Below, one piece after another: positions 23,771 to 32,280 of a stretch of 40,641 bases of DNA (position 1 is the stretch's first letter; each line of letters opens with the position of its first letter). The position numbers and the translations under genes are program-made. The stretch is from Deltaproteobacteria bacterium (GTDB lineage: Bacteria > Desulfobacterota > SM23-61), in contig VGSF01000035.1 of NCBI GenBank assembly GCA_016875165.1, forward strand, positions 1-40,641, in the 5' to 3' direction. The notes under the pieces were generated by a model that was not told the origin of the DNA, did not search any database, and worked only from the letters and a program-made list of their open reading frames with translations.

Positions 23771-25615
23771 ATGTTTGGATACGGCGGAAAAATCCTGCGG
23801 GTCAACCTGACCCAAAAGAAGATAGAGAAGCAAGGCTTGGACCCGGACATGGCCAAAGAATGGATCGGAGGAAGAGGGTTCATTGCCAAGATCCTCTATG
23901 AGGAAATTCCTGCGGGCACTGATCCGCTCAGCCCGGAGAATAAATTGGTCATGGCCACCGGCCCGCTCTCCGGGACCTTCTGGCCAAGCGCGGCCAAGAT
24001 CGTCTTCGGCGCGAAATCCCCTCTGACCGGAGGTTACGGGGATAGCAATCTCGGGGGTCTGCTCATGGCCGAGTTAAAGTACGCCGGCTACGACATGATC
24101 ATTCTGGAGGGGGCTTCAGAGGAACCGCTTTATCTTTTCATCGATGACGATCAGGTGGAGCTGCGGGATGCCAGCCAATACTGGGGCCAAGGAGCGCTGG
24201 ACTTAGAGAAAGAGTTGAAAAAGGAACTTGGAGAATCCTTCCATGTGGCCACCATCGGCCCGGCTGGGGAAAACCGGGTGAAGTATGCCAACATCAACCA
24301 CGAATTCGGCCGGCAAGCCGGGCGCTGCGGCATGGGCGCGGTCATGGGATCGAAGAGGCTGAAGGCGATCGCCATTCGTGGGACCGGAGGAATTCCTCTT
24401 TACGACACCTCAGAGCTTATCCGTGTTTCCAAAGCTGCCCTGAAACATATCACCAGCCATCCGTACTTTAAACGATTCCGCCAGTATGGAACGACCGACA
24501 TAACCGACTGGTGCCAGGGCATGGGCGTCCTGCCGACGAAAAACTTCGCCTACGGAGTTTATGAAAAGCAGGCATCTCTGGCTCCTGAACCGATGAGGGA
24601 AAAAATTTTAGTTCGGGACAAAGCCTGCTTCGCCTGCCCTCTCAACTGCGGCAATTACACCCATTCCAGGAAGTACGGGACCTTCATCGACGGCCCGGAG
24701 TATGAGACCATCGGCATGCTGGGCTCCAATTGCCTGGTGGAGGACATTGAGGATGTGCAATATCTCAACTACCTCTGCGATGATTTGGGGATGGATACCA
24801 TTGCCGCCGGAGGGATTATCGCTTTTGCCATGGAATGCGTCGAGAAGGGAGTGTTGCCCAAGAATCAACTGAATGGAATAGACCTAAGCTTCGGCAACGT
24901 GGAAGCCATGAAAACAATCCTGAAGAAAATTGCTTATAGGGAAGGCAACCTGGGCAGCCTGATGGCCGAAGGAACGAGGGCGATGGCCCAAAAATTGGGC
25001 CAAAAGAGTGCAAGATACGCCATGCAGGTCAAAGGCCTGGAGTTCTCGGCCTATGAGTGCCGGGGCGCGCCGGCCATGCTCCTTTCCTTCATGACTTCGG
25101 ACATCGGCGCCCAGCACACCCGCTCCTGGGCTATCGTTCAGGACATGGAGATGGGAAGGGGCAACATAGAAGGCCGGGCCAGGCTGGTCAAGGAACTGCA
25201 GACCCTGCGGCCCTTGATGGAGATGTTCGGTGTCTGCCGGTTCCCCTGGCTGGAGGTTAAACTTGACTTCGGCGAGTACGTGAAGGCATTCAATGCGGTT
25301 ACCGGATTTGGTTATGACAAAGAGAAGCTCTTTCAGATCTCGGAAAAAGTCTGGAATCTAACGCGAGCCTTCTGGGTGAGAGAAGTTGATGATTTTGGGC
25401 GAAAATATGATATGCCGCCGGAGCGGGTTTATGACCCTCTTCCCTCCGGTCCGGCGAAAGGAATGCACCTCACCGAAGAGAAGGTGAATCGCATGCTGGA
25501 TGAGTATTACGAACTACGAGGGTGGGATTCAAATGGCATTCCCAAGGAGGAAAAATTAAGGGAACTGGGATTGGCAGAGATAGCCGTGGATTTGCTAAGA
25601 AGGGGTAAAATATAA
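23771..25615 (+). CDS. aor: Aldehyde:ferredoxin oxidoreductase, tungsten-type (AOR family)
   Basis: Oxidises an aldehyde to the carboxylic acid, or reduces acids with low-potential ferredoxin, using a tungstopterin and one [4Fe-4S] cluster. The 614 residues include Cys286/Cys289/Cys293 (ACFACPLNCGNY) and Cys489 (MFGVCRFPW), equivalent to the known ligands 288/291/295/494 of Pyrococcus furiosus AOR. Pterin-region motifs include GGRGFIAKILYEEIPAGTDP and GRQAGRCGMGAVMGSKRLKA. Glu310/Glu312 in DGPEYETIGMLG and His449 in IGAQHTRSW lie in active-site positions. All key residues are present. It is the third gene of the aminotransferase-ferredoxin-AOR operon. An acyl-CoA ligase follows after a repeat. 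No tungstate transporter is in the window. Confidence 0.95.
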   Translation: MFGYGGKILRVNLTQKKIEKQGLDPDMAKEWIGGRGFIAKILYEEIPAGTDPLSPENKLVMATGPLSGTFWPSAAKIVFGAKSPLTGGYGDSNLGGLLMAELKYAGYDMIILEGASEEPLYLFIDDDQVELRDASQYWGQGALDLEKELKKELGESFHVATIGPAGENRVKYANINHEFGRQAGRCGMGAVMGSKRLKAIAIRGTGGIPLYDTSELIRVSKAALKHITSHPYFKRFRQYGTTDITDWCQGMGVLPTKNFAYGVYEKQASLAPEPMREKILVRDKACFACPLNCGNYTHSRKYGTFIDGPEYETIGMLGSNCLVEDIEDVQYLNYLCDDLGMDTIAAGGIIAFAMECVEKGVLPKNQLNGIDLSFGNVEAMKTILKKIAYREGNLGSLMAEGTRAMAQKLGQKSARYAMQVKGLEFSAYECRGAPAMLLSFMTSDIGAQHTRSWAIVQDMEMGRGNIEGRARLVKELQTLRPLMEMFGVCRFPWLEVKLDFGEYVKAFNAVTGFGYDKEKLFQISEKVWNLTRAFWVREVDDFGRKYDMPPERVYDPLPSGPAKGMHLTEEKVNRMLDEYYELRGWDSNGIPKEEKLRELGLAEIAVDLLRRGKI

Positions 25616-25647
25616 AAAAGGAAATTCTTCGGCACTAGGGCTGCGTC

Positions 25648-25884
25648 GTAAAATTTAACGTAATATTGAGAGGCTTTCCCGGGCCCGGGGGCCAGGGCGC
25701 TTCGCTTGGCATCATGAGGCAGTGGTCCTTCCATGGATAAGGCGGGAAAGAACACCCGGCCTGCTGTTGCGGAAACTCAGCGGAAGCTTGGGTTTAGGTA
25801 TTCTCCCGGCCGATGCTGCCCGCGCTCAGCACCCTGACCCCCGGGCCACGACAAAGTGAAATTCACTATAACGCTAATTTTTAC
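25648..25884. repeat. Diverged family B-like element, copy B5
   Basis: Ends GTAAAATTTAACGTAATA and, inverted, GTAAAAATTAGCGTTATA. The interior keeps B-type blocks (GGGCCCGGGGGCCAGGGCG, CTTGGCATCATGAGGC, GCCGATGCTGCCCGCGCTCA) but has drifted or been rearranged. No target duplication is visible. It ends 38 bp before the acyl-CoA ligase start. Confidence 0.6.
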
Positions 25885-25922
25885 AAGGTAGTATTAAGCG
25901 TAAGGGGGAATAAAGTAGGATT

Positions 25923-27593
25923 ATGGAAAAAATCTGGATGAAAAATTGGCCGGAGGGAATTCCGGAGAAGCTATTCTACAAACTTGGGCGGAAGCCTATT
26001 TTTGCATACCTGCGCTATCATGCCAGGACTCAGCCGCGGAAGACAGCGATTAATTATTATGGAGCAGAAATCTCCTACTCCGATCTGGACGCGTTTACGG
26101 ATCGGTTAGCTGCCTACCTGGCCAAGAATAATGTGCAGAAGGGAGATCGGGTCGCCCTTTTTATGCAGAACTGCCCCCAGTATGTGATCTCTCAAATTGC
26201 CGCCCATAAGGCCGGGGCCATTGTGGTGCCCTGCAGCCCCATGTTTAAGGCCTGGGAGCTGGAAACGGAGGTGAATGACACCAAGGCTAAAGTAATTATT
26301 TGTATAGATCAAATCTATCCGGTTGTGGAGGAAGTCCGCAAGAAATCCAGCCTGGAAAAAGTGTTAGTCGCCAGCTATGCCGATTTTCTGCCCCCCAAAC
26401 CCATCATTCCCATACATGAATCCAGGCAGGAGCCAAAGCTAAAATTCCCGGATACGGTGGAATTGATGGAAATCCTAAAAACAGAAGGTCCTCCATATAA
26501 ATCCCCGGAAATTTCCATGGAAGATGTGGCTTTGTTGCAGTTCACCGGCGGAACCACCGGTTTACCCAAGGGGGCCATGCTTACCCATGGGAATCAGCTT
26601 TTTAAGTCCGCGGCTAATGCCCAGGTTTATAAATATATTCCTGAAGATATTATGTTGACCTCCATGCCCATCTACCATATCGCCGGCATGCTCTGGGGCA
26701 TGACGTCTCCTCTTTATGCCGGATGCACAATGGCCATTCTCACCCGCTTTGATGCCCGGGCCACGGCCACGGCCATCAGCGCCCTGAAATGCACCAAGAT
26801 GTACAGCACGGTCCCCATGAACATGGATATTTTAACCCTCCCCGACATCGGCAATTACGACCTCAGTTCTTTGGGCATTAACCCGTGCACGAGTTTCGGG
26901 GTTTTCCTGAATGAAAAACTGGTGGAGGATTGGGGCAAGGCCACCAGAGGGGGAATTCTCGTAGAAGCGGCCTATGGCCTGAGTGAGACCCACACCTGCG
27001 ATACCTTCAGCCCCCTGGACAAACCGCGAATCGGCAGCGTGGGGATTCCCATTTATGAGACGGATCGCATGATCGTGGATTTCGATGACCCGGAAAAGGA
27101 ACTCGGGGTTGGGCAGGTAGGCGAGATCACGGTCAAGAGCCCGGCAGTTTTTAAGGGCTATTGGGAAAAATTAGAAGAGACCAAAAATGCCTTGCGGGAT
27201 GGGCGCGTTTATACCGGCGATATGGGGAAACACGACGAGGATGGCTATGTTTATTTCCTGGGGCGAAAGAAGGAGATGATCAAAGCTTCCGGATACAACA
27301 TCGCTCCGGAAGAGGTGGAGGGCTTCTTGATGCGCCATCCGGCTGTGGAGCAAGCCGCCTGTATTCCTGTTGCCGACTCCAAAAGAGGAGAGACGGTTAA
27401 AGCTTTCGTCGTTTTAAGACCGGATTTTGCTGGCAAGATAACCGAAGAAGAGTTGATCGACTGGTCCAAAGATAAGATGGCTGCCTATAAATATCCCAGG
27501 TTTATTGAATTCCGAAAGGACCTACCCAAAAATAGCATTGGTAAACTCCTAAGGAGGGTTTTGCGGGAGGAAGAAGGTCAGAAAAGAGGATGA
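25923..27593 (+). CDS. AMP-dependent acyl-CoA ligase (long/medium-chain fatty-acid type)
   Basis: Activates a carboxylic acid to its CoA thioester via an acyl-adenylate. The 556 residues carry the ANL-family motifs in order: LQFTGGTTGLPKGAMLTHGN (P-loop), SMPIYHIAG, EAAYGLSETHTCDTFSP (A5), VYTGDMGKHDEDGYVYFLGR (A7/A8), KKEMIKASGYNIAPEEVE, and the catalytic lysine in LPKNSIGKLLRRVLREE at the C-terminus. The start follows GGGGGAATAAAGTAGG. The substrate acid cannot be read from the sequence. Position after the aminotransferase/AOR operon suggests it could activate the acid made there; alternatively it feeds the acyl-CoA dehydrogenases. Confidence 0.93.
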   Translation: MEKIWMKNWPEGIPEKLFYKLGRKPIFAYLRYHARTQPRKTAINYYGAEISYSDLDAFTDRLAAYLAKNNVQKGDRVALFMQNCPQYVISQIAAHKAGAIVVPCSPMFKAWELETEVNDTKAKVIICIDQIYPVVEEVRKKSSLEKVLVASYADFLPPKPIIPIHESRQEPKLKFPDTVELMEILKTEGPPYKSPEISMEDVALLQFTGGTTGLPKGAMLTHGNQLFKSAANAQVYKYIPEDIMLTSMPIYHIAGMLWGMTSPLYAGCTMAILTRFDARATATAISALKCTKMYSTVPMNMDILTLPDIGNYDLSSLGINPCTSFGVFLNEKLVEDWGKATRGGILVEAAYGLSETHTCDTFSPLDKPRIGSVGIPIYETDRMIVDFDDPEKELGVGQVGEITVKSPAVFKGYWEKLEETKNALRDGRVYTGDMGKHDEDGYVYFLGRKKEMIKASGYNIAPEEVEGFLMRHPAVEQAACIPVADSKRGETVKAFVVLRPDFAGKITEEELIDWSKDKMAAYKYPRFIEFRKDLPKNSIGKLLRRVLREEEGQKRG

Positions 27594-27596
27594 CCT

Positions 27597-28505
27597 TCAG
27601 ATCAACTTCAACCGGGAAGCGCAAAGGAAGTAAAAGACCGCCCACCTTTTTACATTGCCCCATTCATCCATAATTTTCCGACATTCTTGAGCGGTAACCC
27701 GGTGGCCGGGACCCAGGTATTTTCCCACGAGCCTTTGGACCACTAAATCATCTGCGGCAAAGACATCGGAACGCCCCAATCCGCGGGTCAGAAGATACTC
27801 GGCGCTCCATCGTCCAAAACCCCGAAGAGATGTGATCGCAGCGATCACTTCTTCGTTTTCCCGATCGCGCAGATCATCCAGCTTAAAGCTCCCATCGGCT
27901 ATCTTGCGGGAGAAGTCGATGAGGTATTCTGCCTTCCGGCCGGAAAAAGAAAGGGCGCGCAGATCATCGACCCGGCATTCCGCTATTGACTGCGCTGTGG
28001 GAAAAGCTCTGTAGGTTTTTCCTTCAAAAACCATCTTTTCCCCCAAGGCTTCGATTAGCCTTGCGCGCATCTTCACCGCCAACGGGTAAGAGATTTGTTG
28101 CTCGGTGATAGCGATGATGGCCATCTCGAAAAGAGTGGGAGTGCGCAGGGGCTTGACCCCGTAAAGAGTTTTCAGGATGGGTTGGAAGAAAGGATGCTTC
28201 CGGGCTTTCTTGTAGAATGCTTCCAGAGGAGCGTCAAGATGAAACTGCCAGGCGATCATGGATTGGAAGGAGGCAAGTTTCTTAGGGTGGGAGGGATGGG
28301 TGCGCACGATCAGCCGCGAATCATTGCCCTGTTCCACAATGGCCAGGATGAGTTCATTTTCCACGGCATAAAGCCGGCGATACTGGGCCGGAAGAATTTC
28401 CCGGGCGGGAATCCACACGTCGGTTCCATCCAGAGGGAACTGGCTGAAAATCAAGGCGCAGCGGCTAAGGTTATAGGGCGATTGCGGCTGGAGGTCGAAT
28501 TTCAT
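27597..28505 (-). CDS. DNA-3-methyladenine glycosylase II-like (AlkA/OGG family) repair enzyme
   Basis: Predicted to remove alkylated bases from DNA. The start at 28505 (MKFDLQPQSPYNLSRCALIF) is chosen over an ATG at 28589 because the extra region runs into repeat A5; the protein is then 302 residues. The C-terminal half has the helix-hairpin-helix and GPD-type signature: ITSLRGFGRWSAEYLLTRGL followed by GRSDVFAADDLVVQRLVGKY, where an Asp of the AADD segment is the likely catalytic residue. EMAIIAITEQQISYPLAVKM precedes it. It is transcribed towards the acyl-CoA ligase, with 3 bp between the two stop codons. Confidence 0.87.
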   Translation of the reverse strand: MKFDLQPQSPYNLSRCALIFSQFPLDGTDVWIPAREILPAQYRRLYAVENELILAIVEQGNDSRLIVRTHPSHPKKLASFQSMIAWQFHLDAPLEAFYKKARKHPFFQPILKTLYGVKPLRTPTLFEMAIIAITEQQISYPLAVKMRARLIEALGEKMVFEGKTYRAFPTAQSIAECRVDDLRALSFSGRKAEYLIDFSRKIADGSFKLDDLRDRENEEVIAAITSLRGFGRWSAEYLLTRGLGRSDVFAADDLVVQRLVGKYLGPGHRVTAQECRKIMDEWGNVKRWAVFYFLCASRLKLI

Positions 28506-28565
28506 TCCGTATAATATAAGGCATTTTTCATGATGGCTCAAGGAATATCTATTTCTGGTTATATT

Positions 28566-28736
28566 TGATGGTCTCGTAAAAATCGTCACTCCGGTGAAAA
28601 GCGGAGTCCAGGGTATTTATAAGCATTTGAATCCCGCTCCGAGCGGGACTGGATTCCGGCTGGAGTTTACCCCGTACTTAATACGGGGCCGGAATGACGG
28701 AAAACAGCATTTAAAACTTTTTTTACGAGTTCATCA
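28566..28736. repeat. Family A element, copy A5
   Basis: Ends TGATGGTCTCGTAAAAATCG and TTTTTTTACGAGTTCATCA. The interior carries GTCACTCCGGTGAAAAGCGG, an extra CCCGCTCCGAGCGGG hairpin, CTGGATTCCGGCTGGAGTTT and CCCCGTACTTAATACGGGG. It fills much of the divergent gap between the glycosylase gene and livM. The remaining 28737-28833 shows nothing recognised. Confidence 0.75.
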
Positions 28737-28833
28737 AAAAATACCTTGCAATTTTTCATGTGAATTGTATAGAATCACTTCGCTTTAAAGAAATCGTCCA
28801 ATATGGACTATTCTAAATGGCGGGGTGTGAAGA

Positions 28834-29895
28834 TTGGATATTAAAAGATCTTATTACGAAGATATTGAACTCTTCAAGAGCAGGACCATTCTGGTCTCTT
28901 CCCTCCTCTTCTTTGCCTTCCTCATGATATTGCCGTGGATCGTGGCCAAGACGCATATCCTGGGGTTGTCTATTTATCTGGTCAATCTGATCATCATCCA
29001 TTGCATCGTGGCCATCGGCCTCAACATCCTGGTGGGCTACACCGGCCAGATTTCCTTGGGCCATGCGGGTTTCTTTGCCATCGGAGCTTTTACGACGGTT
29101 ATGTTCGTAACTAAACTAGGCCTCCCTTTTGTTATCGCCCTTCCCCTGGCTGCCTTAATATCCGCCGGGTTTGGCTTTTTGCTCGGCCTCCCTTCTTTAC
29201 GCCTGGAAGGGCCTTACCTGGCCATCGCCACCATGGGATTCGGAATGGCCGCGATCACCGTGATTAAACACACCGAGTTTTTCGGCGGGCGCATGGGCAT
29301 GCAGGCCCCCAAGCTTTACCTTTTTGGGACGGCGATGAAAGACCTCCATTTCTACTACCTGATTGTGGGCATCGGCATCATCCTGACAATTGCAGCCGTC
29401 AAATTATTTAAAACCAAGGTGGGAAGAGCTTTAATCGCCATCCGTGACAGTGATGTGGCCGCCGAAACCATGGGGGTGAACCTTACCTACTATAAAACCC
29501 TTTCCTTTGCCATAAGCGCCTTCTACACCGGCATAGCGGGAGGGCTTTATGCCTTCATCCTGGGCTTCATCAATCCGGAGGGCTTCCATATCATCATGTC
29601 CATCACTTTTCTGGCCATGGTGGTGGTCGGAGGAGTAGGCTCGATTATGGGCTCCATTGCCGGAGCCACGCTCATGACCTATATGGATGTCAAGTTGCAG
29701 GCGATTCAGGATATCCCGGGCATTGGGAGCCTTCTGGTAAGTTTTTCAGAACAATACATGAGTATGGGCGGCATATCGAATGTGGCCATTATCGTATACG
29801 GCTTGATTATGGTCCTGATCGTGCTCTTCGAACCGCTGGGGATTTTCGGAATCTGGCTGCGTATTAAAAAATACTGGAAGACGTACCCTTTTTAA
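28834..29895 (+). CDS. livM: Branched-chain amino acid-type ABC transporter permease LivM
   Basis: Inner-membrane subunit of a Liv/HAAT-family importer. The best start is TTG at 28834, giving MDIKRSYYEDIELFKSRTIL; no ATG in frame is closer and the SD is weak. The 353 residues have about nine hydrophobic segments and the LivM blocks NILVGYTGQISLGHAGFFAI, LGLPSLRLEGPYLAIATMGF and FAISAFYTGIAGGLYAFILG. It heads a five-gene same-strand cluster with livH, livK, livG and livF. The order M-H-K-G-F, with livM first, differs from the common K-H-M-G-F order. In anaerobes such systems import branched amino acids, amides or aromatic acids. Confidence 0.92.
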   Translation: MDIKRSYYEDIELFKSRTILVSSLLFFAFLMILPWIVAKTHILGLSIYLVNLIIIHCIVAIGLNILVGYTGQISLGHAGFFAIGAFTTVMFVTKLGLPFVIALPLAALISAGFGFLLGLPSLRLEGPYLAIATMGFGMAAITVIKHTEFFGGRMGMQAPKLYLFGTAMKDLHFYYLIVGIGIILTIAAVKLFKTKVGRALIAIRDSDVAAETMGVNLTYYKTLSFAISAFYTGIAGGLYAFILGFINPEGFHIIMSITFLAMVVVGGVGSIMGSIAGATLMTYMDVKLQAIQDIPGIGSLLVSFSEQYMSMGGISNVAIIVYGLIMVLIVLFEPLGIFGIWLRIKKYWKTYPF

Positions 29896-29902
29896 TTTAA
29901 TT

Positions 29903-29986
29903 GGACGCAGATGAACGCAGATTTTCAGGATTTATTTTTAAAAATTCTTTAATTTTTTCTGCGTGTATCTGCGTAAATCTGCGTCC
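29903..29986. repeat. GGACGCAGAT-type hairpin between livM and livH
   Basis: GGACGCAGATGAACGCAGAT (29903-29922) pairs with ATCTGCGTAAATCTGCGTCC (29967-29986), 18 of 20 positions complementary, with a loop of 44 bases. The same sequence, split by inserted elements, borders the repeats between 19296 and 19793. It could stabilise or process the mRNA. Confidence 0.65.
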
Positions 29987-30009
29987 GTATAGAAAAACGA
30001 GGAGGAAGA

Positions 30010-30882
30010 ATGCTGGGGCAATTAATTATCAGTGGGTTGGCTGTCGGTTTTTGTTATGCTCTCCTGGCTCTGGCCATGGTCATTATATATAAGACCTCGG
30101 ATGTGTTAAATTTCGCCCAGGGGGAAATGGCCATGATCAGTTCCTTCATAGCCTTTGTCCTGTTGGAAAGTTACCAAATTTCCTTCCCCCTTGCGCTGCT
30201 TTTGACTTTACTATTTGCCTCGATGCTGGGGATTTTTTTGGAATTTACCTTTTTGCGGCCGGCAAAAAATCCCACGGTAATTGGCATGATTATCATAACC
30301 CTGGGCTTTGAGATGATGCTCATGGGGCTGGCCGGGTGGAAATGGGGGCCTGATCCTCGTTCTATGCCATTCCCCATTTCTGGATTCGAGACTTATAATT
30401 TCTTCGGCCTGGTAATCAGTAAAATTAATTTTTGGACGATCATCATCTGCTTGATTATGATAGGCTTTCTTTTCTTTTTCTTCCAGTATTCCAAGCTGGG
30501 CACGGCTATGCGGGCCACCCAGCAGAACCGGCTGGTTGCCCGCCTGATGGGCATCCGCACCAAGCGTATCTTCTCATTCACCTGGGCGCTCAGTTCGTTT
30601 ATCGGGGCCGTGGCCGGCATGTTCATTGCCGCCCTTACGATTTTAGACCCAACCATGATGATGGATCCATTGATGAAAGCTTTTGCCTCCGCCGTGCTGG
30701 GGGGAATGACCAGCCTGCCGGGAGCTGCCGTTGGCGGGGCGATCCTGGGAGTAGTGGAAAACCTTTTTGGAGGTTATGTCTCCCTGGCCTTTAAATCGGT
30801 GGTGGCCTTTGCCATCATTGTGCTTATGCTCTGTTTTAGGCCCAGTGGCTTGCTGGGTAAGCACTTCGTCAAGAAGGTCTGA
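30010..30882 (+). CDS. livH: Branched-chain amino acid-type ABC transporter permease LivH
   Basis: Partner membrane subunit of LivM, 290 residues, with about eight hydrophobic segments. Family blocks: LIISGLAVGFCYALLALAMV at the start, SDVLNFAQGEMAMISSFIAF, TAMRATQQNRLVARLMGIRT (transport signature region), and AFASAVLGGMTSLPGAAVGG. AGGAGGAAGA precedes the ATG. The gene lies 114 bp after livM across an inverted repeat, and 110 bp before livK. Confidence 0.93.
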   Translation: MLGQLIISGLAVGFCYALLALAMVIIYKTSDVLNFAQGEMAMISSFIAFVLLESYQISFPLALLLTLLFASMLGIFLEFTFLRPAKNPTVIGMIIITLGFEMMLMGLAGWKWGPDPRSMPFPISGFETYNFFGLVISKINFWTIIICLIMIGFLFFFFQYSKLGTAMRATQQNRLVARLMGIRTKRIFSFTWALSSFIGAVAGMFIAALTILDPTMMMDPLMKAFASAVLGGMTSLPGAAVGGAILGVVENLFGGYVSLAFKSVVAFAIIVLMLCFRPSGLLGKHFVKKV

Positions 30883-30992
30883 GGATTAGAACGAAGGAGG
30901 TGAAGAAAAGATAGGTGATAAGTTATAGGTAATGGGTAATAGGTGAAAGGTTAAAAAAGTTGAGATAAAAAAGGACGAGAAAGGAGACCGGA

Positions 30993-32177
30993 ATGAAAGC
31001 AAGAGTTTTTTATATGTTATCTGCTCTGTTGATCTTGGCTGTTCTTATAATCCCTGGGGGAAGCTTCGCCCAGGCGGTTAGAGGCGTGACCGATACAGAG
31101 ATCCTCGTGGGGCAGACAGGTCCTCAGACCGGACCGGCTGCTCTCTGGGGAGCCGTGGCTCGGGGCACCGGGCTTTATTTCAAAGGAATTAACGATGAAG
31201 GCGGAATTCACGGAAGGAAAATCAAATATTTCCTGCGAGATGATTCTTATATGCCGGCCAAGACCAAAGCCATCGGCAAAGAATTCGTGGAACAGCTCGG
31301 AATATTTGCGGCGGTGGGTTGCGTAGGGGTTGGCCCGGGCATGAGCGTTAGGGATTATTTTTCAGAGAGTAAAGTGCCGATGGTAAGCTTCGGGTGCACC
31401 GGCGTTACCAACTGGATTCAGCCGTTCCAGAAATATATATTCCCGATCTATCCCCTTTACATCGATGAAGCCTATGCCCTGACCCAGTATTTCCATGAGA
31501 ATATGAAGATCACCAAGATCGCCATGTTCTACCAGAACGATGACTACGGAAAACAGGGCTTGGAAGGCGTGGAGCGGTATGTCAAGGAAAAAAACCTACA
31601 GCTGGTCGCTTCGGTTTCCGCCGAGGTAACCGACAGGGACCTGAGTTCTCATGCTCTGAAACTGAGAGCCTCGGGAGCAGAGGCAGTGATCATGTGGGCG
31701 ATGCCAACTCACGGGGCATTACTTCTGGGTGAATGCGCCAAGATCGGGTTCAAACCGCAATGGGGAACCAGCAGCACGCTCTCCGACGGAGTGGCCATGA
31801 TGGGCGTTACCAAAGGTCTCTGGGCCGGAATGATCCATTCCAACTTCGGAGAAACCCCGGATTCGAATCATCCTTTGATGGTCAAATATCGCGCCTGGCA
31901 CCAGAAATACGAGCCTAAAGAGCGGTGGTCTACCTTCTATATAGCCGGGATGGTGTTTGCCGAGCCTTTCGTTGAAGGAATCAAGCGAGCTGGAAGAAAT
32001 TTGGACCCCGAGTCGTTTGTTAAGGCGATGGAAACCATGAAAGACTGGCAGGGAACTGGACCACCTATCACTTTCACCCCTACGGATCATCAGGGGGGTA
32101 AACATGTCTATTTCGGACAGGTTCAACCGGATGGAAACATTAAAAGGCTTTCGGACTGGATGCGGATTACCAAGTAA
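30993..32177 (+). CDS. livK: ABC transporter substrate-binding protein, LivK/HAAT family
   Basis: Periplasmic receptor of the Liv system. The 394 residues begin with a signal peptide (MKARVFYMLSALLILAVLII, cleavage near GGSFAQ). The mature part is a type I periplasmic-binding fold: GVTDTEILVGQTGPQTGPAA, GGIHGRKIKYFLRDDSYMPA, FAAVGCVGVGPGMSVRDYFS and KIAMFYQNDDYGKQGLEGVE. Such ABC-type HAAT receptors in anaerobes bind amino acids, amides, urea or aromatic acids; the ligand is not evident. AAAGGAGACCGG precedes the ATG. The hairpin after it may uncouple its expression from livGF. Confidence 0.93.
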   Translation: MKARVFYMLSALLILAVLIIPGGSFAQAVRGVTDTEILVGQTGPQTGPAALWGAVARGTGLYFKGINDEGGIHGRKIKYFLRDDSYMPAKTKAIGKEFVEQLGIFAAVGCVGVGPGMSVRDYFSESKVPMVSFGCTGVTNWIQPFQKYIFPIYPLYIDEAYALTQYFHENMKITKIAMFYQNDDYGKQGLEGVERYVKEKNLQLVASVSAEVTDRDLSSHALKLRASGAEAVIMWAMPTHGALLLGECAKIGFKPQWGTSSTLSDGVAMMGVTKGLWAGMIHSNFGETPDSNHPLMVKYRAWHQKYEPKERWSTFYIAGMVFAEPFVEGIKRAGRNLDPESFVKAMETMKDWQGTGPPITFTPTDHQGGKHVYFGQVQPDGNIKRLSDWMRITK

Positions 32178-32201
32178 AAACATTTAGGGAGATAGGGAGA
32201 T

Positions 32202-32260
32202 GGGGAGATAGGGTGATAGGGAGAGAGATTTTCCCCATTTCCCTACCACCTCATCTCCCC
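32202..32260 (+). promoter_or_regulatory. Long RNA hairpin in the livK-livG gap
   Basis: GGGGAGATAGGGTGATAGGG (32202-32221) pairs with CCCTACCACCTCATCTCCCC (32241-32260), 20-bp arms with three mismatched or wobble positions and a 19-base loop. No T-run follows, so it is not a classical terminator. It may protect the livK message or attenuate livGF, giving an excess of binding protein. Confidence 0.5.
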
Positions 32261-32280
32261 AACGATAAATAGGGACAAGT

